Shown here in pieces: positions 9,054 to 18,187 of a DNA stretch of 64,000 bases (position 1 is the first letter of the stretch; every line of letters begins with the position of its first letter). This stretch comes from Candidatus Nomurabacteria bacterium. GTDB taxonomy: Bacteria > Patescibacteriota > Saccharimonadia > Saccharimonadales > Saccharimonadaceae. Both the position numbers and the translations under genes were made by a program. Location of the stretch: assembly GCA_031257295.1 (NCBI GenBank), contig JAIROX010000001.1, forward strand, positions 124,001 through 188,000. The letters run 5' to 3'. The notes under the pieces were generated by a model. That model saw nothing but the letters and a program-made list of their open reading frames with translations. It did no database searches and had not been told where the DNA came from.

Positions 9054-10046
9054 ATGGTGACTATTCTGATAGTGATATTTCTTGTGGTGGTGCTTGTCAA
9101 CAGTATCCAGCCAGCACGTAGCACTATGAGTTGGTACGAACTGGAGCGGCGCATTGACAGTGGTGATAAGGCTGCTAAAAAGGTCCTGGAGCGTGAGCAG
9201 CTACTACCCGGTATTATGCTTATCCGGCATTTCCTGATGCTAGTATTAGCACTGGTTTTGGTTGGTGTTGCTAGCAAGCTCTACGGTCTTGCTATGGCGC
9301 TGTTTCTGGCTGGTCTGGTGGCGATTTGCCTGGGGCCAATTAGTAAAGTTAAGACGCTTACGCGGCTAGTGGGCAAGCTTTACCAAAAGCTGGAGCCTCC
9401 CTTACTCAAGTTTGTCGCCAAGTTTGCCCCAGTGTTTAACTTCTTCCAGGACCTGTCTGATGAGGCTATCAAAAAAACTTCGTCGAAGGAGGAGTTGCAA
9501 CATCAGATAGAGCTAGTGGGCGAAGATGTGGTGGGCCCAGATGAGAAAACCATCATATTATCGGCGCTGAAGTTTAGTGACAAGCAGGTCTGTAATATCA
9601 TGGTGCCGGTGGAGAGGGTGGAGTTTGTTGAATCCGACGAGATTCTTGGCCCGCTGGTGCTTGACCGTCTGCACCAGACAACTTTTAGCCTGTTTCCGGT
9701 TACCAAAAAAGACCAGAACCACGTGGTTGGTATCTTGTCGGTTAAAGAGCTTCTGACCACTGATATTAAGAGCTCATTGACTGCCGAAAGGGCGATGGTT
9801 GCGAAGATCCACTACATTCGCGACGACCACAGTTTAGAGTACGCTCTGAGCGCTTTTGCGCGTACTGGCCAGAGCTTGTTTGTAGTTATTAATAAAGACC
9901 GCGAAACGATGGGTGTACTGACCTTGCGTGATCTGATGGAGTCATTGCTTGGCAAGCCGCTAAAGGATGATTTTGACGCTGATCACGACAAGAAAGCTGT
10001 AGCTGCCAGGCCCAATAACCGCCCCAGGGGTGGTGTAGATGTCTAG
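9054..10046 (+). CDS. Membrane protein with CBS-domain pair (CNNM/CorC-like)
   Basis: The 330-residue protein has an N-terminal helix, two further helices at about 50-90, then a cytoplasmic part. The segment VGPDEKTIILSALKFSDKQV followed by IMVPVERVEF is the typical junction of hemolysin/CorC proteins into the tandem CBS domains (about 185-310). Full CNNM proteins have a longer DUF21 membrane domain; this one is shorter and divergent. A role in divalent cation transport or sensing of adenosine nucleotides is inferred from family. TATACT lies 6 nt before the ATG, so the mRNA is probably leaderless. Confidence 0.75.
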   Translation: MVTILIVIFLVVVLVNSIQPARSTMSWYELERRIDSGDKAAKKVLEREQLLPGIMLIRHFLMLVLALVLVGVASKLYGLAMALFLAGLVAICLGPISKVKTLTRLVGKLYQKLEPPLLKFVAKFAPVFNFFQDLSDEAIKKTSSKEELQHQIELVGEDVVGPDEKTIILSALKFSDKQVCNIMVPVERVEFVESDEILGPLVLDRLHQTTFSLFPVTKKDQNHVVGILSVKELLTTDIKSSLTAERAMVAKIHYIRDDHSLEYALSAFARTGQSLFVVINKDRETMGVLTLRDLMESLLGKPLKDDFDADHDKKAVAARPNNRPRGGVDV

Positions 10047-10062
10047 ATTTTAGGGCACAGTG

Positions 10063-10091
10063 TTGACAAGCGTTTTAGGGGGGGGTATACT
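10063..10091 (+). promoter_or_regulatory. Consensus promoter with G8 tract in its spacer
   Basis: TTGACA (10063-10068) and TATACT (10086-10091) are separated by exactly 17 nt, of which the last eight (10078-10085) are G. Slippage of the tract would change spacer length and so promoter strength. It drives the giant surface protein gene. Confidence 0.8.
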
Positions 10092-10156
10092 ACTAGCTAG
10101 TAGAGTGTAAAAAACATAACTAATAAACATACGAGAGAGAAAGCAAATAACTCCTT

Positions 10157-13100
10157 TTGCAGTTGTCTAAAATAAAGAAGGGCTTGTTAAAGCCTACAAG
10201 AGCTATCATAAGGCTTACTTGGTTAGCTGGCTTTGCCGTGTCTAGACAGCGTGATGTTTTTAATAAGTCTTCACTGGTGGCTAAGGTTCAGCGTTACTCA
10301 ATACTGGTAGGCCTATTAGTCGTGTTTATTTACCCTGTTGTCGCCCTTGTCTCCGGCCAACTTAGCCAGGAAGCTAGTGCTCTAACCACCCAAAACTTTA
10401 GCTACACCGGTGCAGCTCAAACCTTCACTGCACCACAGACAGGGACTTACCAGCTTGAAGTGTGGGGTGCCTATAGCGGTGGTTATTCTATTGGAACAGT
10501 TAGCTTAAACAGTGGGGATGTGCTTTATGTTTATGCTGGTGGCGCGCCAAACGGAGACTCGGGCGGCTTTAATGGTGGTGGTGACGGTGATGGCAACGGT
10601 GGGGGTGGTGGTGCTTCAGACATCCGAATAAACACTGATTCTGCTTTTGCCAGAGTGATCGTAGCTGGCGGTGGTAGCGCTAGCGGTGATTGTGGGGGTG
10701 GCTCAAGTAGCTGTGATGGAGTGACCAACCAAGTTGTTGGTAGCGGCGGTTTCGGTTGTAGCACCAATGGCTCCCAAAGTGATAGGGGCTGGACAGGTGG
10801 GGGAGGTGGTTGGTACTGTGATGGGGGTGGCCGTGACTATGCCAGCGGTGGTTCGGGTTGGGTGTATACTGCTCCAACTTATTCATATTGGGTTGCTAAC
10901 GCGTCTTCATCACTAACTAGCGGTTGGTTGCTAAGCCCCAGTTACTATCTGTCCAATGCTTCCACTACTAGTGGCAATAGTGCGAACAACGGCTATGCTA
11001 AGATAACACAGTTAACGGCAGGATCATCCACCCCGACTATAACTTCGATAACACCTGACTCTGGGCCAACGACTGGTGGGCAGGTGGTGACTATCACTGG
11101 CACCGGCTTTAACCCTACTCCAACCACTCCCACTACCATGCAACAGATGACCCAGGCCTATTGCGCTTCCATGACAGTCTATAACGGCATCAACACAACA
11201 GCCTTGCTAACCCTGTCGGACACTCGTGGTGGGTCATACACAGTGGGAAAGTTGGCAGATGGTAACTGTTGGATGTTGGATAACCTGAAGCTGGGTAGCA
11301 CAACCGGCACTATGGCCCTCACTAGCAACGACACTGATCTGCATACTGCTTCCAACCCTAATATCACTAACAGCTCTGGCACCTTGCAGTTTACTCTACC
11401 ACAACTAATCACTTCCGGTTCCTCTAGCTACGACAATCCAGGTGCTTACGGTCCCGTCACCGGCGACACTAGTACGGGTAGCACTAATTACGGCTACCTC
11501 TATAACTGGCCAGCTGCCACAGCTGGTGAATCCCGCACTACTATGCCTAATAATTCTGGCAACGCGCCTAACTCTATTTGTCCAGCTGGTTGGCACATGC
11601 CCACCGGCGGCAGTGCCGGCGAATTCGCTTGGCTTAACGCTAAAATGAATAATGTTGCAGCCACTAGTCCATCAACCAATAGTGGCACAGGCTATTACCA
11701 GAACTTCCAGTTTAACGGTCCTTTCCGGGGTGTGTCCTCTGGCTACTGGTTCAACAGTTTCAACGGTCAAGGTGACAGCGGCAACTTTTGGTCAAGTTCG
11801 ACCTATCCGGATAATTCCAGTATCGCATTTCGCCCGTACTTTGGTTCGTCGTACGTCCACGTGGACGACTATGACAGTCGTGTGGTTGGTTATTCTGTCC
11901 GCTGTCTCGCTACTGGTGGTGACTCCACTCCGGTGGTTGATTTTGGTGGCACCGCAGCCACGGTCGTCTCTTATACCGACACTTCCATCACCGTCACCAC
12001 GCCGGCCCACGCCGCCGGGAAAGTGGATGTTGATGTTTCTGTGAATGGTGTTGCGGCCGTCCCGAGCGTTCCCACTGCCGACGACTACACTTACGTCGCC
12101 TCAATTAGCATCACTGCTATCACCCCCAACCACGGCCTCGAGGCCGGCGGCACTTCAGTAACGATTAGCGGTGCGAACTTTGGCGCCAGTGAACCCACTG
12201 CTAGCACTACGGTTCAGGAGTTTGGTACTTGCGGCGCCAGCCAACAGGTCACACTTCCCGCTGGCACATACAGGCTAGAAGCCTGGGGCGCCCAGGGCGG
12301 TTACCGCACGTCTAGCCCCAATAACCCCAACAACGGCGGTAAAGGCGGCTATTCGGCTGGTGATATTGTCCTGACGCAGGCGCAAACTGTGCAGGTAAAC
12401 GTTGGTTGTTCCGGTAATAATGGCGGCTGGAACGGCGGAGGTGCCAGAACGGGCGCTCCGTACCCAGGCGGCGGTGGCGGTACGGACATTCGCATTGGCG
12501 GCACGGCGTTGACTGACCGCATTGTTGTGGCCGGCGGCGGCGGTTCAGAGGGCGGCGACGATGGCTCGTATGGCGGCTACGGCGGCGGGCTAAACGGTGG
12601 TCAGGGGCGGAATTACTATGGTCAAGCCGGTACGGCTGGCACGCAAACTGCGGGTGGTACCGGCTGTACTAACAGCGGTAACTGTACCAATATAACCAGC
12701 ACGGCTGGCATATTCGGTCGGGGCGGCGACAGCGGCACACCCCAGGTGGCTGGCAGTCTGATCCAATCGGGCGGCGCCGGTGGTGGTGGTTGGTTTGGTG
12801 GCGGTGGCTCGTCAGGAGATTATTCTGGATATGATGACGCTGCCGGCGGGGCTGGTGGATCGGGTTATGTGTTTACCACTTCTTCAAATAAAACTGGCTA
12901 TGGCGCCAATATCCCAAACATTCAATATTATTTATCCAACACCTCGCTCGTTGCCGGTAACACCTCGTTTGCGGCACCTGGCGGCGGTAACGAAACCGGC
13001 CATAGTGGCGATGGGTATGTACGCATTACTCCACAAACCACGGGGTTCTTCCCGGTCGTTTTTGACACCGGCGGCACCCCAGCACCCTGCCTGGTCAGCT

Positions 13101-13810
13101 CCTGGACGGATACCCAAATCGTCTGCACTACCAGTGCCCACGTTGCTGGCCTCGTCTCTGTTACCATTACCAACCCCAATACCAGCGCTACGCTCCCTGC
13201 GGTCTATACTAACCCATCTGGTGACCTTAACGACCCCGCCAATGTGTCTTCTGGCTTTTTGTACCAACCGATTTATGTTGAGCTACAGCCAATCGCTAGC
13301 ACTAATTTGAGCATTGCTCCGGGAAGCGCTGGCAGCGTGGCCTCTTCTAGTTCTCAAGGTATTTCTACTAAAACTAATAACCCAACTGGCTATAGCCTAT
13401 CCCTCTATACGACGGACGCAAACTCCAGGCTGGCAAATACGGCTAACAGTTCTTACTATATATCTCCAGTTGGTGATGGCGTAACCACCGGCATACTATC
13501 TAACCCGATCGCTCTTCCTGCTAACACCTGGGGCTTTGCCATACCCAAGACCACAGACGGAACTACGCCAGATAGTGCGCTGGTATCCAACGACTTCGAC
13601 AATAGCTACACTAGCGTAACCAGTCAATCAGGCTATACGGCCAAGTACGCAAAGGTGCCGACTAGCGCTTTAACTGTTAAGAACACTACGTCAGCCAATG
13701 GTGAGTTGCCGAGCAACACCAGCATATACTACGCTGCTAATGTTGACCTCACGAGGCAGGCCGGCACGTATAAGGCAACGGTAGTATATACGGTGACGGC
13801 ACGCCCGTAA
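10157..13810 (+). CDS. Giant secreted surface protein: Gly-rich, IPT/TIG and FISUMP domains
   Basis: The 1217-residue protein starts at TTG 10157 (another TTG at 10163 is possible). It has a basic N-terminus and membrane segment (about 51-70). A Gly-rich domain follows (about 78-290). Next is an IPT/TIG first half (about 292-326), a Fibrobacter-paralogous (FISUMP) domain with GNCWMLDNLKLG, CPAGWHMP and YSVRCLA (about 328-589), then the IPT second half (591-645). A second IPT (649-1020) is likewise interrupted by a Gly-rich domain starting GTCGASQQV (about 685-963). The C-terminal 200 residues form a beta-rich domain resembling that of the RCC1 protein at 41260. No LPxTG tail is seen. Role: probable surface adhesin or stalk; ligand unknown. 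Confidence 0.8.
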   Translation: MQLSKIKKGLLKPTRAIIRLTWLAGFAVSRQRDVFNKSSLVAKVQRYSILVGLLVVFIYPVVALVSGQLSQEASALTTQNFSYTGAAQTFTAPQTGTYQLEVWGAYSGGYSIGTVSLNSGDVLYVYAGGAPNGDSGGFNGGGDGDGNGGGGGASDIRINTDSAFARVIVAGGGSASGDCGGGSSSCDGVTNQVVGSGGFGCSTNGSQSDRGWTGGGGGWYCDGGGRDYASGGSGWVYTAPTYSYWVANASSSLTSGWLLSPSYYLSNASTTSGNSANNGYAKITQLTAGSSTPTITSITPDSGPTTGGQVVTITGTGFNPTPTTPTTMQQMTQAYCASMTVYNGINTTALLTLSDTRGGSYTVGKLADGNCWMLDNLKLGSTTGTMALTSNDTDLHTASNPNITNSSGTLQFTLPQLITSGSSSYDNPGAYGPVTGDTSTGSTNYGYLYNWPAATAGESRTTMPNNSGNAPNSICPAGWHMPTGGSAGEFAWLNAKMNNVAATSPSTNSGTGYYQNFQFNGPFRGVSSGYWFNSFNGQGDSGNFWSSSTYPDNSSIAFRPYFGSSYVHVDDYDSRVVGYSVRCLATGGDSTPVVDFGGTAATVVSYTDTSITVTTPAHAAGKVDVDVSVNGVAAVPSVPTADDYTYVASISITAITPNHGLEAGGTSVTISGANFGASEPTASTTVQEFGTCGASQQVTLPAGTYRLEAWGAQGGYRTSSPNNPNNGGKGGYSAGDIVLTQAQTVQVNVGCSGNNGGWNGGGARTGAPYPGGGGGTDIRIGGTALTDRIVVAGGGGSEGGDDGSYGGYGGGLNGGQGRNYYGQAGTAGTQTAGGTGCTNSGNCTNITSTAGIFGRGGDSGTPQVAGSLIQSGGAGGGGWFGGGGSSGDYSGYDDAAGGAGGSGYVFTTSSNKTGYGANIPNIQYYLSNTSLVAGNTSFAAPGGGNETGHSGDGYVRITPQTTGFFPVVFDTGGTPAPCLVSSWTDTQIVCTTSAHVAGLVSVTITNPNTSATLPAVYTNPSGDLNDPANVSSGFLYQPIYVELQPIASTNLSIAPGSAGSVASSSSQGISTKTNNPTGYSLSLYTTDANSRLANTANSSYYISPVGDGVTTGILSNPIALPANTWGFAIPKTTDGTTPDSALVSNDFDNSYTSVTSQSGYTAKYAKVPTSALTVKNTTSANGELPSNTSIYYAANVDLTRQAGTYKATVVYTVTARP

Positions 13811-13843
13811 TATGCTACAATACTCCCTAGAAAAAGGGGAAAA

Positions 13844-15151
13844 ATGAGAACGCTAGTTAGAGACCTGCCGAAAAATACAGATAAGACTGTGACGATCCAA
13901 GGATGGTTACATAAAAAGCGCCTGTTAGGTGGGCTGAATTTTATTACGGTACGCGATCGTAGCGGTGTTGTGCAAAGCCTGATAGAAGATAAAATCGAGA
14001 TAGAGAAACTCCGCGGTATGCAAATCGGTACTGTAGTGGAGTTTGCTGGTAAGGTTGTTGCCGACGAGCGCGCGCCGGGTGGAGTAGAGCTGCACGACGT
14101 TAAAGTTGCGGTGGTCTCACCAGTAACCGACGAACCGCCAATTGAAATTGACAAACCAATCAGCCATAAACCGGAGCATCTTGAAACGCTATTCGAAAAC
14201 CGAGTGCTCGGCCTGCGCAACTTGCAAGAGCAGAAGATATTTAAGGTTCGCGCGGCACTAACTCAGGCATTGCGTGAATACTTGGTTGAAAACGAATTTA
14301 TCGAAATTGACACACCGAAGTTGATAGCCGAAGCCACCGAGGGTGGTGCAGAGCTATTTGAGCTAGAATACTTTGGCCAGCACGCCTACCTGGCGCAAAG
14401 CCCGCAGTTCTATAAGCAAATCATGGTCGGGGTGTTTGAACGTGTGTTTGAGATCAACCACGCTTATCGCGCTGAACCAAGCGCCACCACGCGCCACGTA
14501 TCTGAGCTTACGATGCTGGATATTGAAATGGGTTTTGTAAAGGACCACCAAGAGGTGTTAGATACGATCGGTGGTACGGTTAAACACACATTAACTAAGG
14601 TTTACGAAAGCTACGCCGACGAGCTAAAAAGCTTGCAAGCCCCGGAGCTTAAGTTGGCTGACGATATCCCGGCTTTCACTATTGCTGAGATTCACGAAAG
14701 GTATACTAAGGCCACTAAAACCGACACGACTAAAGAGAAAGACCTGATCCCGGACGAAGAGCGCTTTATTTGTGACTATGCCCGCAAGGAGCTCGGCAGC
14801 GACCTAGTCTATGCGACTGATTTTCCGCTGGAAGCTGCTAAATTCTACCACAAAGTTGATGCTGTAAAAGGTGTTACTAAGTGGGCCGACCTGCTGTTCC
14901 GTGGTATTGAAATTGCTACCTGCCCGCTGCGCGAGAACGCTTATGAGCAGATGATAAAGCAAATGACAGATGCTGGGCTAGATGTCGACCATCCTGGATT
15001 TAAATATTATCTGCAAGCCTTCAAATATGGACTGCCGGTACATGGTGGCTGCGGCCTGGGCGTGGATAGGCTAGTCCAAAAAACCATCGGTTTAAATAAC
15101 GTAAAAGAAGCGATTTTGTTCCCAAGGGACATTCACCGCTTAACGCCATAA
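13844..15151 (+). CDS. aspS: Aspartyl-tRNA synthetase, archaeal/eukaryotic type
   Basis: The 435-residue class IIb synthetase has an OB-fold anticodon domain (about 15-110) and a catalytic domain: motif 1 near FIEIDTPKL, ATEGGAELF and YLAQSPQFYKQIM, motif 2 with YRAEPSATTRH, motif 3 GGCGLGVDRL and the ending LFPRDIHRLTP. The length and lack of a GAD insertion mark the short archaeal-type enzyme rather than the approximately 590-aa bacterial form. Such enzymes can be non-discriminating (Asp-tRNA-Asn). The usual ISSGGQR segment reads IATCPLREN here. Promoter TGCTACAAT and SD AAAGGGG precede ATG 13844. Confidence 0.88.
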   Translation: MRTLVRDLPKNTDKTVTIQGWLHKKRLLGGLNFITVRDRSGVVQSLIEDKIEIEKLRGMQIGTVVEFAGKVVADERAPGGVELHDVKVAVVSPVTDEPPIEIDKPISHKPEHLETLFENRVLGLRNLQEQKIFKVRAALTQALREYLVENEFIEIDTPKLIAEATEGGAELFELEYFGQHAYLAQSPQFYKQIMVGVFERVFEINHAYRAEPSATTRHVSELTMLDIEMGFVKDHQEVLDTIGGTVKHTLTKVYESYADELKSLQAPELKLADDIPAFTIAEIHERYTKATKTDTTKEKDLIPDEERFICDYARKELGSDLVYATDFPLEAAKFYHKVDAVKGVTKWADLLFRGIEIATCPLRENAYEQMIKQMTDAGLDVDHPGFKYYLQAFKYGLPVHGGCGLGVDRLVQKTIGLNNVKEAILFPRDIHRLTP

Positions 15152-15152
15152 T

Positions 15153-15707
15153 ATGAACAGCGCCAATCGTAAAACTAGCCAAACCTTGCAAACAGTCTTT
15201 TTGCTCCTGATTGCTATTGTCGTAGTAGCCTGTTTGTTGGTTGTGCAGGTGTCAGCGAACGATGGCACCTCTGACAAACGCAAGGAGTCGATTAGCTATG
15301 GCTGCAGCACTATCAAGCTGCGGCTCAAGCAACTTCAGTCTGATGATGCTTCAGTTCGGGTGGTGCTCGGCCAAAACTACGAAAATATGTTAACCAAGCT
15401 AATGGACGCCATGAACAATCGGTTGGCTTCTAATCGTGTAAGCTCTGGCGAGCTGCCAGGTATAACCGTGGAATTCAGCAAAAACCTAGAGTATTTTCGT
15501 AAGAACTATATCAGTTACGATCAAAAAATTGACGACCTTAGAAAGATGAATTGCGAGAAAGACCCAAGCCAGTTTTACGAACAGCTCGAAAAAGCTCGCA
15601 AGTTACGCGGTGAGCTGCGATTCAACTACGATAAATTGAATGAGCTGATTGGTGACTATAGCAGCGAACTAAACAGTGTGTGGAGCGGTCGTGGTGAGTC
15701 GAAGTAA
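15153..15707 (+). CDS. Hypothetical membrane-anchored helical protein
   Basis: ATG 15153 begins 1 nt after the aspS stop. The 184-residue product has a hydrophobic N-terminal helix (about 14-35), then an external, mostly helical charged region with two cysteines (in YGCSTI and MNCEK) that could form a disulfide. No family is recognised. Its end overlaps the start of the next small membrane protein, so both are probably read from the aspS transcript. A signal peptide rather than an anchor is possible. Confidence 0.65.
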   Translation: MNSANRKTSQTLQTVFLLLIAIVVVACLLVVQVSANDGTSDKRKESISYGCSTIKLRLKQLQSDDASVRVVLGQNYENMLTKLMDAMNNRLASNRVSSGELPGITVEFSKNLEYFRKNYISYDQKIDDLRKMNCEKDPSQFYEQLEKARKLRGELRFNYDKLNELIGDYSSELNSVWSGRGESK

Positions 15708-16050
15708 GAAGTTGCTGGCCGGTATCATGGGCAGACTTCGCGAGTATAATAACCTATTTTTGTTAACGGTCTCAGCGCTCCTAGTAACCATGCTAGTTTT
15801 GGGCATGGCACTCTTGTTGTATAAAGTCAGCGGCACTGCTCAGCTAGACCTAAGCCGGCCGGGTTATGAGAGTGCTCGTGACAAGTCGGAATCAGTCACT
15901 TCAGATGATTTCTCACCAACGGGTTCACTCAGCGATAGCGTGGTGTCAGAGTTCAACAATATGTACAGCGCTCGCGCTCAAAAAATCAAAAACATCAACG
16001 CTTTTGGTCCGGAAGCCTTGAGCAACGACGCTTTTGGTATTGCTGAGTAA
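15691..16050 (+). CDS. Hypothetical single-pass membrane protein
   Basis: GTG 15691 (or GTG 15694) begins inside the end of the preceding gene; a longer frame from 15676 exists but is less natural. About 119 residues: a basic N-terminus, a membrane helix (about 21-45), then an acidic Ser-rich external tail. No known domain. The overlap with the gene before it suggests translational coupling and a joint role. Function unknown. Confidence 0.55.
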   Translation: MVSRSKKLLAGIMGRLREYNNLFLLTVSALLVTMLVLGMALLLYKVSGTAQLDLSRPGYESARDKSESVTSDDFSPTGSLSDSVVSEFNNMYSARAQKIKNINAFGPEALSNDAFGIAE

Positions 16051-16054
16051 AGTT

Positions 16055-16912
16055 TCAAGCAAGTTTAATCTTAGCTTTTTTGAAAGCTTTAAATAATTCC
16101 ATTTTAACGTCTGATGATAATTGCCACTGGTCGGCCGGCAAGGTTTTGCCGACAATTGACATCGTAACAGCCGTAGCTGATATATCGCCTATGCGATAAA
16201 AATGAGGGGCTTCAATAATCTTCTTGGCCCAACTCTCGCTAACTGCCAGCTCTTCGCCCACCTTATTAATAACTTCAATAACTTTTTCTATATCGTTATC
16301 AGGGTTCACCTGTATATCAAAGTGGCTCAAACTATAACCCATAGTTTTGTTTTCAACATGCACAATTGAGCCGTTCGGTATAAAGTGCACGTTACCGTCA
16401 AGATCACGCAGGGTAGTAGAACGTATACCGACTCGCTCAACTCGGCCAACCGCACCGCTTATGCCGGCACCAGCTACCTCTATAATATCACCCACACGAT
16501 ATTGATTCTCGGTAATTATAAACAGCCCTGATAGGAAATCTTTAATGAGCGACTGGGCACCAAAACTAATGGCCACACCAACCGCCCCAAGGCCAACTAT
16601 CAGGGAGGATATATTGGTGCTGGGCGAGAACACCTTGACCAAGCATACACAGGCTAGAACAATAACCAAGGCCTTCCAGATAGAATTTGCCAGTAACTCG
16701 ACTGTTTTAGCGCGCTTTTGCTTATCTTTGGTGGTGCCGCCTCGTTTGTGCATTACAATGCTGTAGACGATACATTTAATAAGTTTTGCACCAAAAATGT
16801 AAGCCGCCGCCGCGACAACCAGTAATATCAAGATGCCCATGGTATTATCCTTAAGCCAGTCAATGGTTGCCACTACAAATTTTTCATAAAACCATATAAA
16901 GAAATCATTCAT
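16055..16912 (-). CDS. mscS: MscS-family mechanosensitive channel
   Basis: 285 residues with two N-terminal helices and a pore helix in the MscS signature region: LIVGLGAVGVAISFGAQSLI followed by KDFLSGLFIITENQYRVGD. The beta domain contains VGRVERVGIRSTTLRD and FIPNGSI, also typical. It would open under membrane tension and release osmolytes. It begins 4 nt after the murC stop and is probably co-transcribed with it. Length fits the small-conductance YkuT/MscS class. Confidence 0.93.
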   Translation of the reverse strand: MNDFFIWFYEKFVVATIDWLKDNTMGILILLVVAAAAYIFGAKLIKCIVYSIVMHKRGGTTKDKQKRAKTVELLANSIWKALVIVLACVCLVKVFSPSTNISSLIVGLGAVGVAISFGAQSLIKDFLSGLFIITENQYRVGDIIEVAGAGISGAVGRVERVGIRSTTLRDLDGNVHFIPNGSIVHVENKTMGYSLSHFDIQVNPDNDIEKVIEVINKVGEELAVSESWAKKIIEAPHFYRIGDISATAVTMSIVGKTLPADQWQLSSDVKMELFKAFKKAKIKLA

Positions 16913-16916
16913 AAGC

Positions 16917-18134
16917 TTATTGTATCACTTCTTGCGCTTTTTGGCGTAGCCAGCTATCGGCTGGGCCAGCTGCCAGTAGTAACACCAAGAAACCCTCAGA
17001 GCGTAGTTTTTGAATCTCTAGCCATAACTCATCGTTTAGCTCTGCTGGCTGAGCGGCCTGTTTGTTGGCTAGCCTGTCAATAAATTCGGCAGGAGTGATA
17101 ACTGGCAAGCTAGGATCCTCGCGAGTTAAGTATGTTGGCAACCAAAACACCTTGCTAGCTTGGTCGAAGGCGTGGACGTAGCCACTTTTCACTTGATGCT
17201 GCCGCGTGTTTTGGTGCGGTTGGTAAATCACCGCCACTTTGTCAGATAGTTCTCGCGCCATTTGGATAGTAGCAGCGATTTCGTCTGGGTGGTGTGCGTA
17301 GTCGGTGTATAAGCCCTCGGCCAATTTCTCAAAACGCCGATTGCTGCCAGGAAATCGATTTAATGTGCCCACCAACTTGGCTTGGTCCACCTCTATGCCG
17401 AGCTTTGCCAGCCCGTCAATCACTAAAGTTGCGTTAGCTCGGTTGTGTTGGCCCGGCAGGGTAAGCCCGGCTGCGGCGTTTTTGGCACTATGAACCACTT
17501 GCTCACTCCGAGCCTCAAACTGCTCAAAGGCCCGCCTGTAATCCTCTTTAGTCGGGTAAATGTCGGTATGATCATACGACACGGTAGTGATAAGTGCCAG
17601 TTTGGGGCGAAACTTCAAAAAGTTACGGTCGTACTCGTCGCATTCGTAAACTAGGTACTTAGAATTCGAGTCAAGCTGGCCGCTGCGGGCAAACGGCAAA
17701 GTGGTGCCCACGGCGTAGCTAATCGGTAAACTAAGTTGCTGGCAGGCCCAGATCATCATGGCGGTTGTAGTGGTTTTGCCATGTGTCCCGGCTATGGCAA
17801 TTAGCTCCAGGTTTTTTTCGTTAATTATGTAATTTATCAGATCATCGCGTTTAGTGACTTTTATACCAAGCTTTTTTGCCAGCACCAGCTCCGGATGGTC
17901 AGACGGCAGGGCAGAGGTGTGCACAAACCAGTTGATGCCGTGCCGGTCGTAGACCTTTTGCAAAAACTTGCCGTCTTGCGGTCCAATCTCAAGCTCAGCC
18001 CCACTTTCCAGGATGTCGTCGTAAACTGCACCCCTGGCTAAGTCCGAGCCGAACACCTTGAGGCCAGCATCGCTAGCCAGTAGTGCCAACGGCCCAATAC
18101 CAGTACCACCTATACCCGAAAAATAGATATTCAT
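16917..18134 (-). CDS. murC: UDP-N-acetylmuramate--L-alanine ligase MurC
   Basis: A Mur ligase of 405 residues: Rossmann N-terminus with HFSGIGG-type start (YFSGIGGTGIGPLALLA), ATP loop AGTHGKTTTTAMM (about 114-126), and central motif DHTDIYPTKEDY. The C-terminal domain has TDYAHHPDEI and VIYQPHQNTR, both characteristic of MurC/Mpl. It is shorter than most MurC (about 450-490). It adds L-Ala to UDP-MurNAc in the cytoplasm, the first peptide step of peptidoglycan. Mpl (murein peptide ligase) is the main alternative. TAAAAT lies 6 nt upstream of ATG, a leaderless arrangement. Confidence 0.88.
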   Translation of the reverse strand: MNIYFSGIGGTGIGPLALLASDAGLKVFGSDLARGAVYDDILESGAELEIGPQDGKFLQKVYDRHGINWFVHTSALPSDHPELVLAKKLGIKVTKRDDLINYIINEKNLELIAIAGTHGKTTTTAMMIWACQQLSLPISYAVGTTLPFARSGQLDSNSKYLVYECDEYDRNFLKFRPKLALITTVSYDHTDIYPTKEDYRRAFEQFEARSEQVVHSAKNAAAGLTLPGQHNRANATLVIDGLAKLGIEVDQAKLVGTLNRFPGSNRRFEKLAEGLYTDYAHHPDEIAATIQMARELSDKVAVIYQPHQNTRQHQVKSGYVHAFDQASKVFWLPTYLTREDPSLPVITPAEFIDRLANKQAAQPAELNDELWLEIQKLRSEGFLVLLLAAGPADSWLRQKAQEVIQ

Positions 18135-18187
18135 AATCGTATTTTAACAGTTATGTTACAATTATTACAGATAAGGGTAGGCAAGCA

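Noticed and set aside
10531-10886. Pro- and His-rich minus-strand ORFs
   Set aside because: Mirror images of the Gly-rich coding region.
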